From: Leptolyngbya sp. SIO1E4
Lineage (GTDB): Bacteria > Cyanobacteriota > Cyanobacteriia > Phormidesmidales > Phormidesmidaceae
Assembly: GCA_010672825.2 (NCBI GenBank)
Contig: JAAHFU020000003.1
Span: 868,001 to 932,000, forward strand
Direction of reading: 5' to 3'
DNA length: 64,000 nucleotides
The notes below the pieces were generated by a model. The model was not told where the DNA came from and did not search any database. It saw only the letters and a program-made list of their open reading frames with translations. The translations under genes and the position numbers were made by a program. Of the stretch, positions 14,193 through 22,757 are shown in pieces; positions within the stretch are counted from its first letter, which is position 1; each line of letters starts with the position of its first letter.

Positions 14193-16919
14193 ATGTCTGA
14201 GCCCCTATCGTCTGACGAAAGGCTTGCCCTACTGCAAACCTTGAATCGATTGCCATCTTCTACTTTTGAGGAGATACGGTATGCCCTCGGGGCTCCCAGA
14301 GATGTTCTGCCAGGGGAGGTAGCGCCTCAAGGGAACCGAGGAGTAGCGTTGCTGGATTGGGCAACAGGGCCAACAGGATGTGGATTGCCTAAAGTACAAC
14401 AGGTTCTGAGGGATATCGTTGCTCGTTCCGAGACGACATCGCAATCAGACGAACCATCTCAGCAGGCTAAAGGCTCGTACTATGACCTCCGGGGGGCTAA
14501 TTTTGCCGGTGGCTTTGCTGAAACCGTGCACGGCAATCAGTTTGGCGGAACTCAGTTCAATGCGGCTCCTGAAACTGAAGAACCGACTTCCCAGGCCCAT
14601 TGGCTAGTTCCCTACCCCCAGAATCCTTTCTTCACGGGGCGAGAGAATTTACTTCAACAGATGCGAGCCACCCTCACTCAACAGAAACGGGCAGCTTTTC
14701 GGGGCTTAGGCGGTATCGGCAAAACCCAGACAGCAGTGGAGTATGTCTATCGCTATCAAAGCGAATACAAGCATATTTTCTGGGTCAGAGCAGAACCTGC
14801 AGAAGAGCTGCTCACGGGCTACACCCAGATTGCTCAAACCTTGCAATTACCGGGCTATGACCCGACTGATCGCCCTGCAGTGGTGGGGCTGGTCAATCGG
14901 TGGTTCGAGGCGAATGAGAGCTGGCTATTGGTTATCGATAATGCGGATGACCTGCGAGCCGTGCGATCGTATCTTCCCCTTCGAGGGGCTGGACATCTGC
15001 TGCTCACGACGCGGGCTCAGGCATTAGGAGATATCGCTCAACCGCTTGAGATAACGAAGATGGGAGCCGATGAAGGGGCACTGTTTTTGCTCAGGAGAGT
15101 GCGATTGTTGTCAGAAGATGCAGATCTCTCTGCAGCATCTGAGGCGGATTTGGGGGTGGCGAGAGCGATCGTGGAGGAAATGGATGGGTTACCCCTGGCT
15201 TTGGATCAGGCGGGTGCCTATATCGAAGAGCAATTCTTGACGCTGGAGGAATATCAAGAGCTATTTCAGGCTGAGAAAGCAGCGCTGCTTCAGGAAAGAG
15301 GTCAACTCGATCCAGATCATCCCAGCGTTACCGTCACCTTCAAATTGGCCTTTGAAAAAGTCGCTCAGCAGAATGCAGCAGCGGCTGACTTGCTCAGAGT
15401 GTGTGCGTTGCTGGCTCCCGATGAGATTCCTGAAGAGATCTTTAGTATTGGTTCAGCCAAGCTAGGAAAGCATTTAAGGCAGATTAGGCAATCTCAGTCG
15501 AAATTCATCAAAGTCATTTCTAATTTTGTAAGCGTCTTACATCGAAATAGGAGTGGTGAGGTTCAGGCAAACAACAAACTAACTTTATCCAAAGCGATTG
15601 CTGAGGCGGCCCGGTTTTCCTTGATTAGCCGTAATCCTCAGACCAAAACCTTAACCATTCATCGCCTGGTGCAAGAAGTGTTAAGGGCTGAGATGGATGA
15701 GGAGAGCCAGAAACAATGGGCGTCAGAGGTGATAGAAGCACTTGGAAGGGTGTTTCCTGATGTTGAGAAGTATGAAAATTGGGTTCAGTGCGATCGGGTG
15801 GCTGCCCATGCTCAGGCGGCTGCTCAACTCATGGCTGACTATGAACTGGCATCTGAAACCGCTGCGTGGCTGCTAGCTGCAACCGGCTACTACTTCAAAG
15901 AACAGGGACGCTATGAGGAAGCCGAACCCATCTACCTCCAAGCCTTGAAAATGAACCAGCAGCTCTTGGGTCAGCGCCATCCTCATGTCGCCATCAGTCT
16001 GAATAATCTCGCGGTACTCTACAAATCCCAAGGGCGCTATGAGGAAGCCGAACCCCTCTACCTCCAAGCCCTGGAAATGAGACAGCAGCTATTGGGAAAG
16101 AGCCATCCCCAGGTTGCTACCAGTCTGAATAATCTCGCGGTACTCTACAAATCCCAAGGGCGCTATGAGGAAGCCGAACCCCTCTACCTCCAAGCCCTGG
16201 AAATGAGACAGCAGCTATTGGGAAAGAGCCATCCCCAGGTTGCTACCAGTCTGAATAATCTCGCGTTGCTTTACGATTTCCAAGGGCGCTATGAGGAAGC
16301 CGAACCCCTCTACCTCCAAGCCCTGGAAATGAGACAGCAGCTGTTGGGCCAGCGCCATCCCCAGGTCGCTACCAGTCTGAATAATCTCGCGTTGCTCTAC
16401 AAATCCCAAGGGCGCTATGAGGAAGCCGAACCCCTCTACCTCCAAGCCCTGGAAATGTTCCAGCAGCTATTGGGAAAGAGCCATCCCGCTGTCGCCACCA
16501 GTCTGAATAATCTCGCGTTGCTCTACAAATCCCAAGGGCGCTATGAGGAAGCCGAACCCCTCTACCGCCAAGCCTTGGAAATGAGGCAGCAACTCTTGGG
16601 CCAGCGCCATCCTGAGGTCGCCACCAGTCTGAATAATCTGGCGAGTCTCTACCGAGACCAAGGGCGCTATGAGGAAGCCGAACCCCTCTACCGCCAAGCC
16701 CTGGAAATGAGACATCAGCTGTTGGGCCAGCGCCATCCTGAGGTCGCCACCAGTCTGAATAATCTGGCGAGTCTCTACCAGTCCCAAGGGCGCTATGAGG
16801 CAGCCGAACCCCTCTACCAACAAGCCTTGGCTATTTGTGAACAGATTCTAGGGCCAGAGCATCCTCATACTCAGGGCGTGAAAGGGAACCTTCAAAACCT
16901 CTTAGAAAAGAAAGGATAA
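14193..16919 (+). CDS. EAD-NB-ARC-TPR STAND immune-type protein
   Basis: A 908-residue protein. Residues 1-80 are an effector-associated-type domain (LLQTLNRLPSSTFEEIRYAL, GVALLDWATGPTGCGL) shared with the proteins at 39,254, 41,722 and 43,940. After a linker with a short pentapeptide-like stretch comes NB-ARC: P-loop GLGGIGKTQTAVEY, Walker B LLVIDNADD, sensor LLTTRAQAL and GLPLALDQAGAYI. The C-terminus has about eight 42-residue kinesin-light-chain TPRs (GRYEEAEPLYLQALEMRQQL type). TPRs would sense a ligand, NB-ARC would oligomerise, and the EAD would recruit a partner effector such as EAD-TIR. TPR-coding DNA is nearly identical between units, so repeat number can change. Confidence 0.85.
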   Translation: MSEPLSSDERLALLQTLNRLPSSTFEEIRYALGAPRDVLPGEVAPQGNRGVALLDWATGPTGCGLPKVQQVLRDIVARSETTSQSDEPSQQAKGSYYDLRGANFAGGFAETVHGNQFGGTQFNAAPETEEPTSQAHWLVPYPQNPFFTGRENLLQQMRATLTQQKRAAFRGLGGIGKTQTAVEYVYRYQSEYKHIFWVRAEPAEELLTGYTQIAQTLQLPGYDPTDRPAVVGLVNRWFEANESWLLVIDNADDLRAVRSYLPLRGAGHLLLTTRAQALGDIAQPLEITKMGADEGALFLLRRVRLLSEDADLSAASEADLGVARAIVEEMDGLPLALDQAGAYIEEQFLTLEEYQELFQAEKAALLQERGQLDPDHPSVTVTFKLAFEKVAQQNAAAADLLRVCALLAPDEIPEEIFSIGSAKLGKHLRQIRQSQSKFIKVISNFVSVLHRNRSGEVQANNKLTLSKAIAEAARFSLISRNPQTKTLTIHRLVQEVLRAEMDEESQKQWASEVIEALGRVFPDVEKYENWVQCDRVAAHAQAAAQLMADYELASETAAWLLAATGYYFKEQGRYEEAEPIYLQALKMNQQLLGQRHPHVAISLNNLAVLYKSQGRYEEAEPLYLQALEMRQQLLGKSHPQVATSLNNLAVLYKSQGRYEEAEPLYLQALEMRQQLLGKSHPQVATSLNNLALLYDFQGRYEEAEPLYLQALEMRQQLLGQRHPQVATSLNNLALLYKSQGRYEEAEPLYLQALEMFQQLLGKSHPAVATSLNNLALLYKSQGRYEEAEPLYRQALEMRQQLLGQRHPEVATSLNNLASLYRDQGRYEEAEPLYRQALEMRHQLLGQRHPEVATSLNNLASLYQSQGRYEAAEPLYQQALAICEQILGPEHPHTQGVKGNLQNLLEKKG

Positions 16920-16926
16920 GTTTGAC

Positions 16927-17688
16927 CTAAGCCCCTTCACCCAGATTGCGTTGCCTTTCGCCTTCCCCGCCATAAAAGTGATCATCCAGCCGCCGCATTA
17001 GCTCACGGGGTAGCTTTTTGGTCACATGCGCTGCGGGTTCTTCAATCCAGTCCTCATCCCGAATGCCGACCGACCTCAACCATTCCCGGCACTGTTGATT
17101 GGCTTTGCGGCCCTTACCAAACCCATAGCGCTTAGCTAGCTCAGTGATAGTGGCACCGTCGTAGCGTTCGCAGCGGCCATAGGCGTCTGTGATCACCGTC
17201 ACTGGTCGTTCCACTTCAACCACTGCTTCAGGTTTGCCGAAAGCTAGAGCGGGCAACCCTGGATTGATCAGGGCCAGCATCTGGGTGCTCACTGCCAAGC
17301 GTTCTCGGGTCTGGGCTAAAGCCAGCTCTAGTTTCAACTTCTCAATCTCATGTTGCTGGGCAGGAATAACCGTTTGAATGACCTGCTTAGCTGCTGAGAA
17401 GGCTTTGACCAGTTTCAACTTGCACTGAACTACTCGATCCGTGTTGCGGCTTAAAGTCATTACAAAGGTGGCTTGATCTTCCGTTAGCCAGGCGAAACGT
17501 GCTGGTTGACCTCGTCCTTTGATTTCTGCGATTTCAAATCGCAGTATTCCAAACCCGTTCTCTATCCGACTTTGGTACTTGTCGAGTGTTTTTACAAAGC
17601 TGCGATGTTCAATTCCTAGATCCTGAGCAATGAGCCGACTGTCAACGACTAGGGCATCGCCGTGCTGCACAACTGTAAGCTTAGACAT
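16927..17688 (-). CDS. Rha-family phage regulatory protein
   Basis: A 253-residue protein. The N-terminal ~100 residues match the phage Rha pattern: VDSRLIAQDLGIEHRSFVKT, FAWLTEDQATFVMTLSRNT, VQCKLKLVKAF. A coiled-coil (EIEKLKLELALAQTRERLA) links to a C-terminal DNA-binding-like domain (ITELAKRYGFGKGRKANQ ... CREWLRSVGI). Its last ~58 codons are duplicated as a remnant at 38,885. It is beside and co-directional with the XRE gene at 17,806, so probably an antirepressor-type regulator. Confidence 0.75.
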   Translation of the reverse strand: MSKLTVVQHGDALVVDSRLIAQDLGIEHRSFVKTLDKYQSRIENGFGILRFEIAEIKGRGQPARFAWLTEDQATFVMTLSRNTDRVVQCKLKLVKAFSAAKQVIQTVIPAQQHEIEKLKLELALAQTRERLAVSTQMLALINPGLPALAFGKPEAVVEVERPVTVITDAYGRCERYDGATITELAKRYGFGKGRKANQQCREWLRSVGIRDEDWIEEPAAHVTKKLPRELMRRLDDHFYGGEGERQRNLGEGA

Positions 17689-17805
17689 GGCTTCACCTAT
17701 GGCTTAACTGACTGGGTGGAGTAAAGGAGCGATCGCGGGGCCGTGGTAAGTGGCGCGATCGCTTCATGCTTTTCAAAGTGAAATTGCCGTGTGATGCCTT
17801 ACGAA

Positions 17806-18042
17806 CTAGGGCTCACCTGTCTCTTCAACTATTTCCGGGATGTAGCGAAGCAGATCCCCTGGTTGGCACTCCAGCACACGACAGAGCTTTTCCAGGGTTG
17901 TCCGATCCAATCGCGGGGGCATTTCGTAAGTATTTTTCAGCTTATTGACGGTAACAGGATGCAAATCGGCCAGTTCTGCAACTCGCCTGTAATCCATTTC
18001 CCTGTCGGCCATAACTGCTGCCAGCCGCCACTTGATCGGCAT
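17806..18042 (-). CDS. XRE/Cro-type repressor (switch locus 2)
   Basis: About 78 residues from MPIKWRLAAVMADREMDY. HTH: YRRVAELADLHPVTVNKLKN, then LEKLCRVLECQPGDLLRYIP, the YozG/Cro-C1 pattern. An ATG nine codons upstream (18,069) is possible. Divergent from cassette copy 2. Unlike the repressor at locus 1, it faces direct and inverted ATTAGTCGAAA sites. Confidence 0.8.
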   Translation of the reverse strand: MPIKWRLAAVMADREMDYRRVAELADLHPVTVNKLKNTYEMPPRLDRTTLEKLCRVLECQPGDLLRYIPEIVEETGEP

Positions 18043-18132
18043 TAAAGTCTCTTGAACTACTGCGTTCATAACTTTAACCCTTTTGATTAACTTAACCTAT
18101 TCGGCTAACTGGTTAAATATAACAGATAAAAT

Positions 18133-18175
18133 ATTAGTCGAAAAGATTGACATGATTAGTCGAAACGGCTAATAT
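18133..18175 (+). promoter_or_regulatory. cassette copy 2 promoter with ATTAGTCGAAA operators
   Basis: TTGACA (18147-18152), 17 bp, TAATAT (18170-18175): a near-consensus sigma70 promoter. Direct repeats of ATTAGTCGAAA start at 18133 and 18155, 22 bp (two turns) apart, and an inverted half site CGGCTAAT overlaps the -10. A TTCGGCTAAC half site lies further left at about 18,105. The XRE protein at 17,806 is the likely ligand. Confidence 0.75.
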
Positions 18176-18281
18176 TTTAATTGTCAGGGAGCACTACCCA
18201 ATCAAAAGGCACCGCCCCCAGTCCTCCTACAGACAGTTGCGGTGCCTCTGAAATCAACCCTTTAGCAAAGGATTTGACCTT

Positions 18282-18593
18282 ATGTTAACCGAAGCTCCAA
18301 CAATCGCTGTCCTTACCCCTACGACGGCTGTCCCATCCAGCCAAGCCGGATCGATTCTGACTGACGAGGATCTACTGGATTTCCTCTATGACCGCAAAGA
18401 GCTGCGCTGCTTAGCAGCATCCGATGCCTATTTCGGTGACCCGCATCGCTATCCGCGCAGCGAGACCTATATGGCGGGCTATCGCTGGCGGCAACAGGAC
18501 ATGGCTGCACGGCGCATTCCCACCGGCACTCGGACAAATCAACCGATGCTCTGTTGGGGCGAAAGCTACCAGACGGTAGCTGAGCATTTCTGA
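18282..18593 (+). CDS. cassette gene 2, copy 2
   Basis: A 103-residue homologue of the protein at 848-1156, keeping LLDFLYDRKELRCLAA and GTRTNQPMLCWGESYQTV. First gene of this copy, since gene 1 (520-753) is absent here. Its stop overlaps the microprotein ATG. Function unknown. Confidence 0.65.
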   Translation: MLTEAPTIAVLTPTTAVPSSQAGSILTDEDLLDFLYDRKELRCLAASDAYFGDPHRYPRSETYMAGYRWRQQDMAARRIPTGTRTNQPMLCWGESYQTVAEHF

Positions 18594-18661
18594 TGAGTTG
18601 GCTGATTCAGGCGGCTGTGGTGACAGTCGCCATTTCTTTTCTCCTCGCTTCATTGATGTGA
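18593..18661 (+). CDS. 22-residue membrane microprotein, copy 2
   Basis: MSWLIQAAVVTVAISFLLAS then LM; TGATG overlap with the upstream gene. Homologous to 1156-1224 (conserved MSWLIQA) and identical in protein to the copy at 36,492-36,560. Substitutions relative to copy 1 stay hydrophobic. Confidence 0.7.
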   Translation: MSWLIQAAVVTVAISFLLASLM

Positions 18662-18680
18662 CCGCTACAGAGGACTTGAC

Positions 18681-18974
18681 ATGCAAGAACTTTCGATCGC
18701 GCTACCCAAGGGCGTTCCAACGCCTAAATATCAACTGTTTCAACGGGTTCGATATACCTATGCCCAGCAATCCCCCCGAGAAGGCACTGTCACTGGGTTT
18801 GAATACATCAGCGCAGCTGCGGCCCTGGCAGAAGGATTTGGTAGCTATGGCTGGCAGTACAGCATCCGCCCAGAAGCTGGGGTGAACAAACCTTTAGAAG
18901 CGTTGGTGGGAGCAAGATTTGAGTCCGTCATCGTTGAGGAACCAAATATCGAGGGAGTGGCAAATGACGCATGA
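18681..18974 (+). CDS. cassette gene 4, copy 2
   Basis: A 97-residue homologue of 1234-1524 (MQELSIALPKGVPTPKYQLF) with several substitutions in the middle (RYTYAQQSPREGTVTGFEYI), so this copy is more diverged than copies 1 and 3 are from each other. It overlaps the next gene by 11 nt. Confidence 0.65.
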   Translation: MQELSIALPKGVPTPKYQLFQRVRYTYAQQSPREGTVTGFEYISAAAALAEGFGSYGWQYSIRPEAGVNKPLEALVGARFESVIVEEPNIEGVANDA

Positions 18975-19158
18975 TGACCTGATCCCCCTCGATATGGCTG
19001 CAGGGTTGGAGGCGGGCTACCAAAAGCCCTATCGTGGCTGGGCACTGAAACATGAACTTGACCTCAATCACCTGATCGCTTGGGAGATGTTTAGACACGA
19101 GATGCTCTACATCGCCAGTCTGATGCCCTACTCGTTGCTAGGAGGGGATGACGCATGA
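18964..19158 (+). CDS. cassette gene 5, copy 2
   Basis: A 64-residue homologue of 1514-1702 (MTHDDLIPLDMAAGLEAGYQ). ATG inside the end of the previous gene (GCATGATG). It ends in GGDDA and overlaps the next ATG by 4 nt. Confidence 0.6.
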   Translation: MTHDDLIPLDMAAGLEAGYQKPYRGWALKHELDLNHLIAWEMFRHEMLYIASLMPYSLLGGDDA

Positions 19159-19682
19159 TTACGACCGATCAACTACTGGAACGCCTCAATAAACTCGAAG
19201 CGCAATCCCAGCTCGGCTTCGGCCCTGCCCCCATCACCAGAACGATTCACTGTAAACGCCGGGAAGAGTGCCTCTGGTACTTCTGGAATGGCCCTGAGGG
19301 GGCAGAACCGATCGCTTATGAAGCCATCACCGGCTATGCCCGTGAGCTGCGCATTACGCAGGGTGAGTACAAAAACAAACCGACCTATCATCTGCAGTTG
19401 GTGCTGGAGTGTCACAATCGCTCGTTTGTTTTAGAGGCGGGTGCAACCTCTGTGTTCTCCAAGGGGCTAATCCTAGCCCTGGCAGCGCTTACCCCAGAGC
19501 AATTGCAACAACCGATTACGGTCTGCCCTCAAGCCAGTCAGGACGAAGAAAAGGCATTGTTCTGTCGCCTCTATCAAGGTGCAGAGCTAATCCGAACCGT
19601 GTGGCCTAAAGAGGATGAATCTGCGGCGTTTCGCTTCCTATTGGAGCAAGCCAAAACCAATGTCACCGATGCCCATCGATAA
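19155..19682 (+). CDS. cassette gene 6, copy 2
   Basis: A 175-residue homologue of 1705-2247, with a five-residue-shorter N-terminus (MITTDQLLERLNKLEAQSQL) but otherwise nearly identical, including the FSKGLILALAALTPEQL helix. See that entry for the fold discussion. Confidence 0.65.
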   Translation: MITTDQLLERLNKLEAQSQLGFGPAPITRTIHCKRREECLWYFWNGPEGAEPIAYEAITGYARELRITQGEYKNKPTYHLQLVLECHNRSFVLEAGATSVFSKGLILALAALTPEQLQQPITVCPQASQDEEKALFCRLYQGAELIRTVWPKEDESAAFRFLLEQAKTNVTDAHR

Positions 19683-19752
19683 CTGGGCCCGATCGCTGCC
19701 AGATATCAGTGTGTGTTCCTTCCTCTTTCCCCTCATCGAGGCTCAATGCCTT

Positions 19753-19998
19753 ATGGATGAAGCTATCCGAATCTATTTTGAAACCAGTAATCGCCTGGAT
19801 GAAATCAAGCTCAAAGCCAGCAATGTCCGTATAGGCGATATCGAAACCTTAGTACAGCAATTCAAAGAAACCATTACCCAAAGAGCGATTGCGGCTGAAG
19901 CACTGTCAGCCCATGAATCACCTGAGATCAGAGCCGCGATCAACGAATTGAGAGGACTTAAACCATGTGGAGTAGACAGCAATACGACGATGCCCTAG
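19753..19998 (+). CDS. small helical protein unique to cassette copy 2
   Basis: An 81-residue protein starting MDEAIRIYFETSNRLDEIKL, almost wholly helical and likely coiled coil (IETLVQQFKETITQRAIAAE). It takes the slot of gene 7 in copies 1 and 3 but is not similar to it. Overlaps the next gene by 34 nt. Function unknown. Confidence 0.55.
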   Translation: MDEAIRIYFETSNRLDEIKLKASNVRIGDIETLVQQFKETITQRAIAAEALSAHESPEIRAAINELRGLKPCGVDSNTTMP

Positions 19999-20231
19999 CG
20001 GCATTGGAAAGCAAGGCCACGGCCCAAGAAGACTTGGCCACCAACCTGGGAAATAGTGTGACTAGCCTGAGCTATGTCATGGCAGAGCTGGCGAGGCGAC
20101 TGCGCCCCGATTTGACATTGATGTATGCCGACCATGATGAGGCGATGGTCGCGGCTCTGCTGGCAGAGTTTGGCGAGGACGGACTGATTGAAGCGCTGAT
20201 TGGCTACAGCCCCGCAACGCTTACGACTTAA
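19965..20231 (+). CDS. cassette gene 8, copy 2
   Basis: An 88-residue homologue of 2483-2773, with an eight-residue insertion in the first helix and the shared end RRLRPDLTLMYADHDEAM ... FGEDGLIEALIGYSPATLTT. It shows the native C-terminus lost at the IS junction in copy 1. Confidence 0.65.
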   Translation: MWSRQQYDDALAALESKATAQEDLATNLGNSVTSLSYVMAELARRLRPDLTLMYADHDEAMVAALLAEFGEDGLIEALIGYSPATLTT

Positions 20232-20276
20232 GGTTTCTGGGGTGCTCTACATCAACCCCTTTCAGGAGCAATCACG

Positions 20277-20732
20277 GTGAATCCAGGCTATGACGCCTAT
20301 TTGAACTCTGAGGCATGGCAGCGCAAACGACAGCAGGTTTTAGAACGAGATGGCTGGCAATGCCGGTGCTGTGACGCGATCGCTCAGGGGCGCTACTCCA
20401 AAGCAGATCTGCAAGTCCATCACCGGCACTATGACCACTTTGGCAATGAACCGCTCGAAGACCTGACCACCCTTTGCCCGGAATGCCATGACGCCATTAC
20501 AGCCGTTCATCGCAGACGACGGTATAGCGCTAAGAATCTGCCTGATTTATGTGCTGAACCAACCCTTTCAAGGTCTATTGAGGTTACGAAATATGGCACT
20601 GAAGTATCAAACCTTTCGGTTGATGGGGCTTGCCCCGATCATCCTGCACAACGGACGAACAGCCAATCCATTGGATCCATGGGCAAAGGCTCTCAAAGCT
20701 ATCTCAAGCAAGCGTTCCAAGACAGATGCTGA
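20277..20732 (+). CDS. HNH endonuclease, 3' end overlapping RAMP-like gene
   Basis: GTG start. The HNH/zinc core is VLERDGWQCRCCDAIA, DLQVHHRHYDHFGNEPLEDL, TTLCPECHDAITAVHRRRR. The HNH fold should finish by about residue 85. The rest reads through into the next gene in another frame for 140 nt, an unusually long overlap, so the original stop may have been lost by mutation or frameshift. It is the locus-2 counterpart of the HNH at 4892, though the two are not close in sequence and the gene order relative to the RAMP-like gene is reversed. Confidence 0.75.
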   Translation: MNPGYDAYLNSEAWQRKRQQVLERDGWQCRCCDAIAQGRYSKADLQVHHRHYDHFGNEPLEDLTTLCPECHDAITAVHRRRRYSAKNLPDLCAEPTLSRSIEVTKYGTEVSNLSVDGACPDHPAQRTNSQSIGSMGKGSQSYLKQAFQDRC

Positions 20733-21171
20733 CTATAAAGAGATGGCCCGAATTGAATGGTATGCCAGCCTTTATCAGAACAAAGAAGGCCGCATCATAT
20801 TGCCTGCCATGATGATTGAGGCGGCCCTGGTAAATGGCGCGAAAAAGCATAAGTTGGGCCAACAAGCCAAAGCCGGTCTATTTGTTGAATCTCATACCCT
20901 GCTGGAGTTTGAGGGATGTGAGCTGACAGTAGATGCCCTTTGGGAACGGGGCGAGAATATTTTGACAGTGGCTTGTAATATTCAGCGTAACAAGGTGATG
21001 AGAACCCGCTTCATTGCTGAGGAGTGGGCTGCGAATGTGACCGTGACCTATGACGACGGCCTGTTTAATGCGGCTCGGGTGATTGATGTCATGGAGGTTG
21101 TAGGGCTGCAGGTGGGTGTGGGTACCTGGCGTCCCCGCCACGGGAGGTTTGATACGGAGCCTGCTGGCTAA
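20593..21171 (+). CDS. RAMP/Cas7-like phage protein of unknown function
   Basis: A 192-residue protein. MGLAPIILHNGRTANPLDPW begins a conserved phage pattern, then a Lys-rich KALKAISSKRSKTDADYKEM segment. A middle IEAALVNGAKKHKLGQQAKA follows, and the C-terminal glycine-rich loop LQVGVGTWRPRHGRF resembles the G-loop at the end of RAMP-fold (Cas5/6/7) proteins. Homologous to the truncated gene at 4457. It is followed after 39 bp by a 5-nt-periodic array and hairpin, as in locus 1. RNA binding is a hypothesis; the fold is inferred from motif layout. Confidence 0.55.
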   Translation: MALKYQTFRLMGLAPIILHNGRTANPLDPWAKALKAISSKRSKTDADYKEMARIEWYASLYQNKEGRIILPAMMIEAALVNGAKKHKLGQQAKAGLFVESHTLLEFEGCELTVDALWERGENILTVACNIQRNKVMRTRFIAEEWAANVTVTYDDGLFNAARVIDVMEVVGLQVGVGTWRPRHGRFDTEPAG

Positions 21172-21210
21172 AGCGCTTTTGACCTGGGCATGTCGTTAAA
21201 CGGCCTTGCG

Positions 21211-21285
21211 GTTAGGTCGAGTCGTGTTTGGTATGGCTAGGCATAGCCATGCTTGGTAAGGCCATGTGGTATCAGGTCTGGCTTT
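21211..21285 (+). repeat. 5-nt-periodic degenerate array (15 x GYNNN)
   Basis: Fifteen consecutive pentamers from 21211: GTTAG, GTCGA, GTCGT, GTTTG, GTATG, GCTAG, GCATA, GCCAT, GCTTG, GTAAG, GCCAT, GTGGT, ATCAG, GTCTG, GCTTT. Position 1 is G in 14 of 15 and position 2 a pyrimidine in all 15. Same register logic as the array at 5305 but different pentamers, so the period and GY are kept rather than the sequence. A strong hairpin follows within 10 bp. Confidence 0.8.
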
Positions 21286-21291
21286 CCAGTA

Positions 21292-21332
21292 GGAACCTTT
21301 ACGGTGTGAAAGCCGTGAAGGTTCCTTATTTT
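21292..21332 (+). terminator. strong hairpin terminator after pentamer array 2
   Basis: GGAACCTTTACGG (21292-21304) pairs with CCGTGAAGGTTCC (21313-21325), 13 bp with a single G-T wobble and an 8-nt loop, followed by TTATTTT. It closes the transcript carrying the RAMP-like gene and the array. Confidence 0.85.
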
Positions 21333-22713
21333 GGTTTCTCTGGAGAATCTCAAGTACTACCACGGAGACGCGTTCTCTTTTTGGGTAGGGCCAACCGTTC
21401 CTCAAAACGCCCCTGATTACGCCACAAAGATGGCGCATTTGGAGCGGGTATTCCAAAGCTGCAACATCATCAAAGAGTGCTGCAATAACTGGCGTGATGG
21501 CTTGATTTCAGAACCCTTTACCTGGTATCTCAAGGGCCAGGATGGGGAACGCGTTGACAGCGAAGCAGATACCACTGCAGCTGAGGTTGAAATCCAGCTA
21601 CAGCGCTGGATTGATTGGGTGAACCAGCAAGCCATTAATGCAGATCCGACCAGTACTCATTTCCAGCAATCCGATCCGTGGGCAGAATTTGTCCTCAGCC
21701 TAGGTGTATTGGGAGAGGGCGCTCTGCGGCTCTGGCAACCGGCCCGCTATGCCGATGCCGCTGATCCGATTCACCGCATTCACCTCCATGCGCCTAAAGC
21801 GGGCAGTGTGAAAATCAAGCGCAATACTGATGACGGCTTTATCGATGAAATCCGCTATTGCTATGGCAGTCATGGTGACGAAACCCATACCCTTGAGGGT
21901 GATATCGCCAAGGTCGCGATCCAGGGCTCTGAAGAACTGCTAGAAGTCGATAGTGGTGGACGCTGGTTGATTCAGCATGTAACAGGGTTGCCGCTGCTGA
22001 CGCGATCGGTCAAAAAGTTGCAGAACAGCATCAACCATTCTTTGACCATGAAGCTTCGCAATAATGAGGTTGCAGGCTTTAGAGAAAAAGTTTTTGCCAA
22101 TGCAGAGCTACCAGAGGCTGATATCGAGCGCGGCCCTGGTCGTGACCTCTACCTCTACGGTGTTCCTACCGGCGATGCTTCCAATCCTGGCTACACATCA
22201 GTTGGTATCCATGAGAGCCAACCCGTTGATAATGCCAGTCTGGTAGCGTCCGTCAGCCTTGACAGGACTCTTCTATACCTCGAATTTTGCCAAGGTCACC
22301 TGCTCAGTGCGGGCGATGGCTCCCTCTCTGGTGAAAGCCGTATTCAGATGCGATCGCAGTTTGAGCTGCATCTACGGGGCTGGAAACGACGAGTAGAAAG
22401 CGCGATCGCTAATATCCTCAATATCGTTCTCCGCATCCTGGGGTATGAAGGGTATGAGGCGGTGATCACGCTGCAACTTTGCACGGGCCGACTTTCCTCT
22501 GAGGAGCGCCAGGTCTATATCGCAGAGTACCAAGCGGGATTACTCAGCAAAGCAACCGCGATCGCGAAGCTGGGCTCTGTCAGTGATGTGGATGCAGAAT
22601 TAAGTTTAATTTCCGAGGAGCAGCAGGAAGAAAGTGCTGCCAGAGACCGAGATCCTACAATTCCGAGCAACTCGCTCACTAATCCGTTGGACAGGATGGA
22701 CGAGGCAGAATGA
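21331..22713 (+). CDS. phage portal protein
   Basis: About 460 residues. GPTVPQNAPDYATKMAHLER, SDPWAEFVLSLGVLGEGALR, FREKVFANAELPEADIERGP and RIQMRSQFELHLRGWKRRVE follow the pattern of SPP1/HK97-type portals, the dodecameric DNA gate to which terminase docks. The frame opens with TTG immediately after the terminator, with no obvious ribosome site. A leftward homologue (25,990-27,000) has 15-20 more N-terminal residues, so the true 5' end may be missing here. Terminase genes do not precede it. Confidence 0.75.
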   Translation: MVSLENLKYYHGDAFSFWVGPTVPQNAPDYATKMAHLERVFQSCNIIKECCNNWRDGLISEPFTWYLKGQDGERVDSEADTTAAEVEIQLQRWIDWVNQQAINADPTSTHFQQSDPWAEFVLSLGVLGEGALRLWQPARYADAADPIHRIHLHAPKAGSVKIKRNTDDGFIDEIRYCYGSHGDETHTLEGDIAKVAIQGSEELLEVDSGGRWLIQHVTGLPLLTRSVKKLQNSINHSLTMKLRNNEVAGFREKVFANAELPEADIERGPGRDLYLYGVPTGDASNPGYTSVGIHESQPVDNASLVASVSLDRTLLYLEFCQGHLLSAGDGSLSGESRIQMRSQFELHLRGWKRRVESAIANILNIVLRILGYEGYEAVITLQLCTGRLSSEERQVYIAEYQAGLLSKATAIAKLGSVSDVDAELSLISEEQQEESAARDRDPTIPSNSLTNPLDRMDEAE

Positions 22714-22757
22714 GCTGGTTATCTTTGATGCAGGCTGGGTCTGCAGGATAATCACTC

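Noticed and set aside
17731-17764. GAGCGATCGC...GCGATCGCTT hairpin
   Set aside because: Two nearby HIP1 sites will pair by default in this genome; no T-run, and no positional match to the EAD leaders.
20277-21171. Treating the HNH and RAMP-like genes as one fused protein
   Set aside because: They are in different frames and the RAMP-like gene has its own ATG at 20,593.
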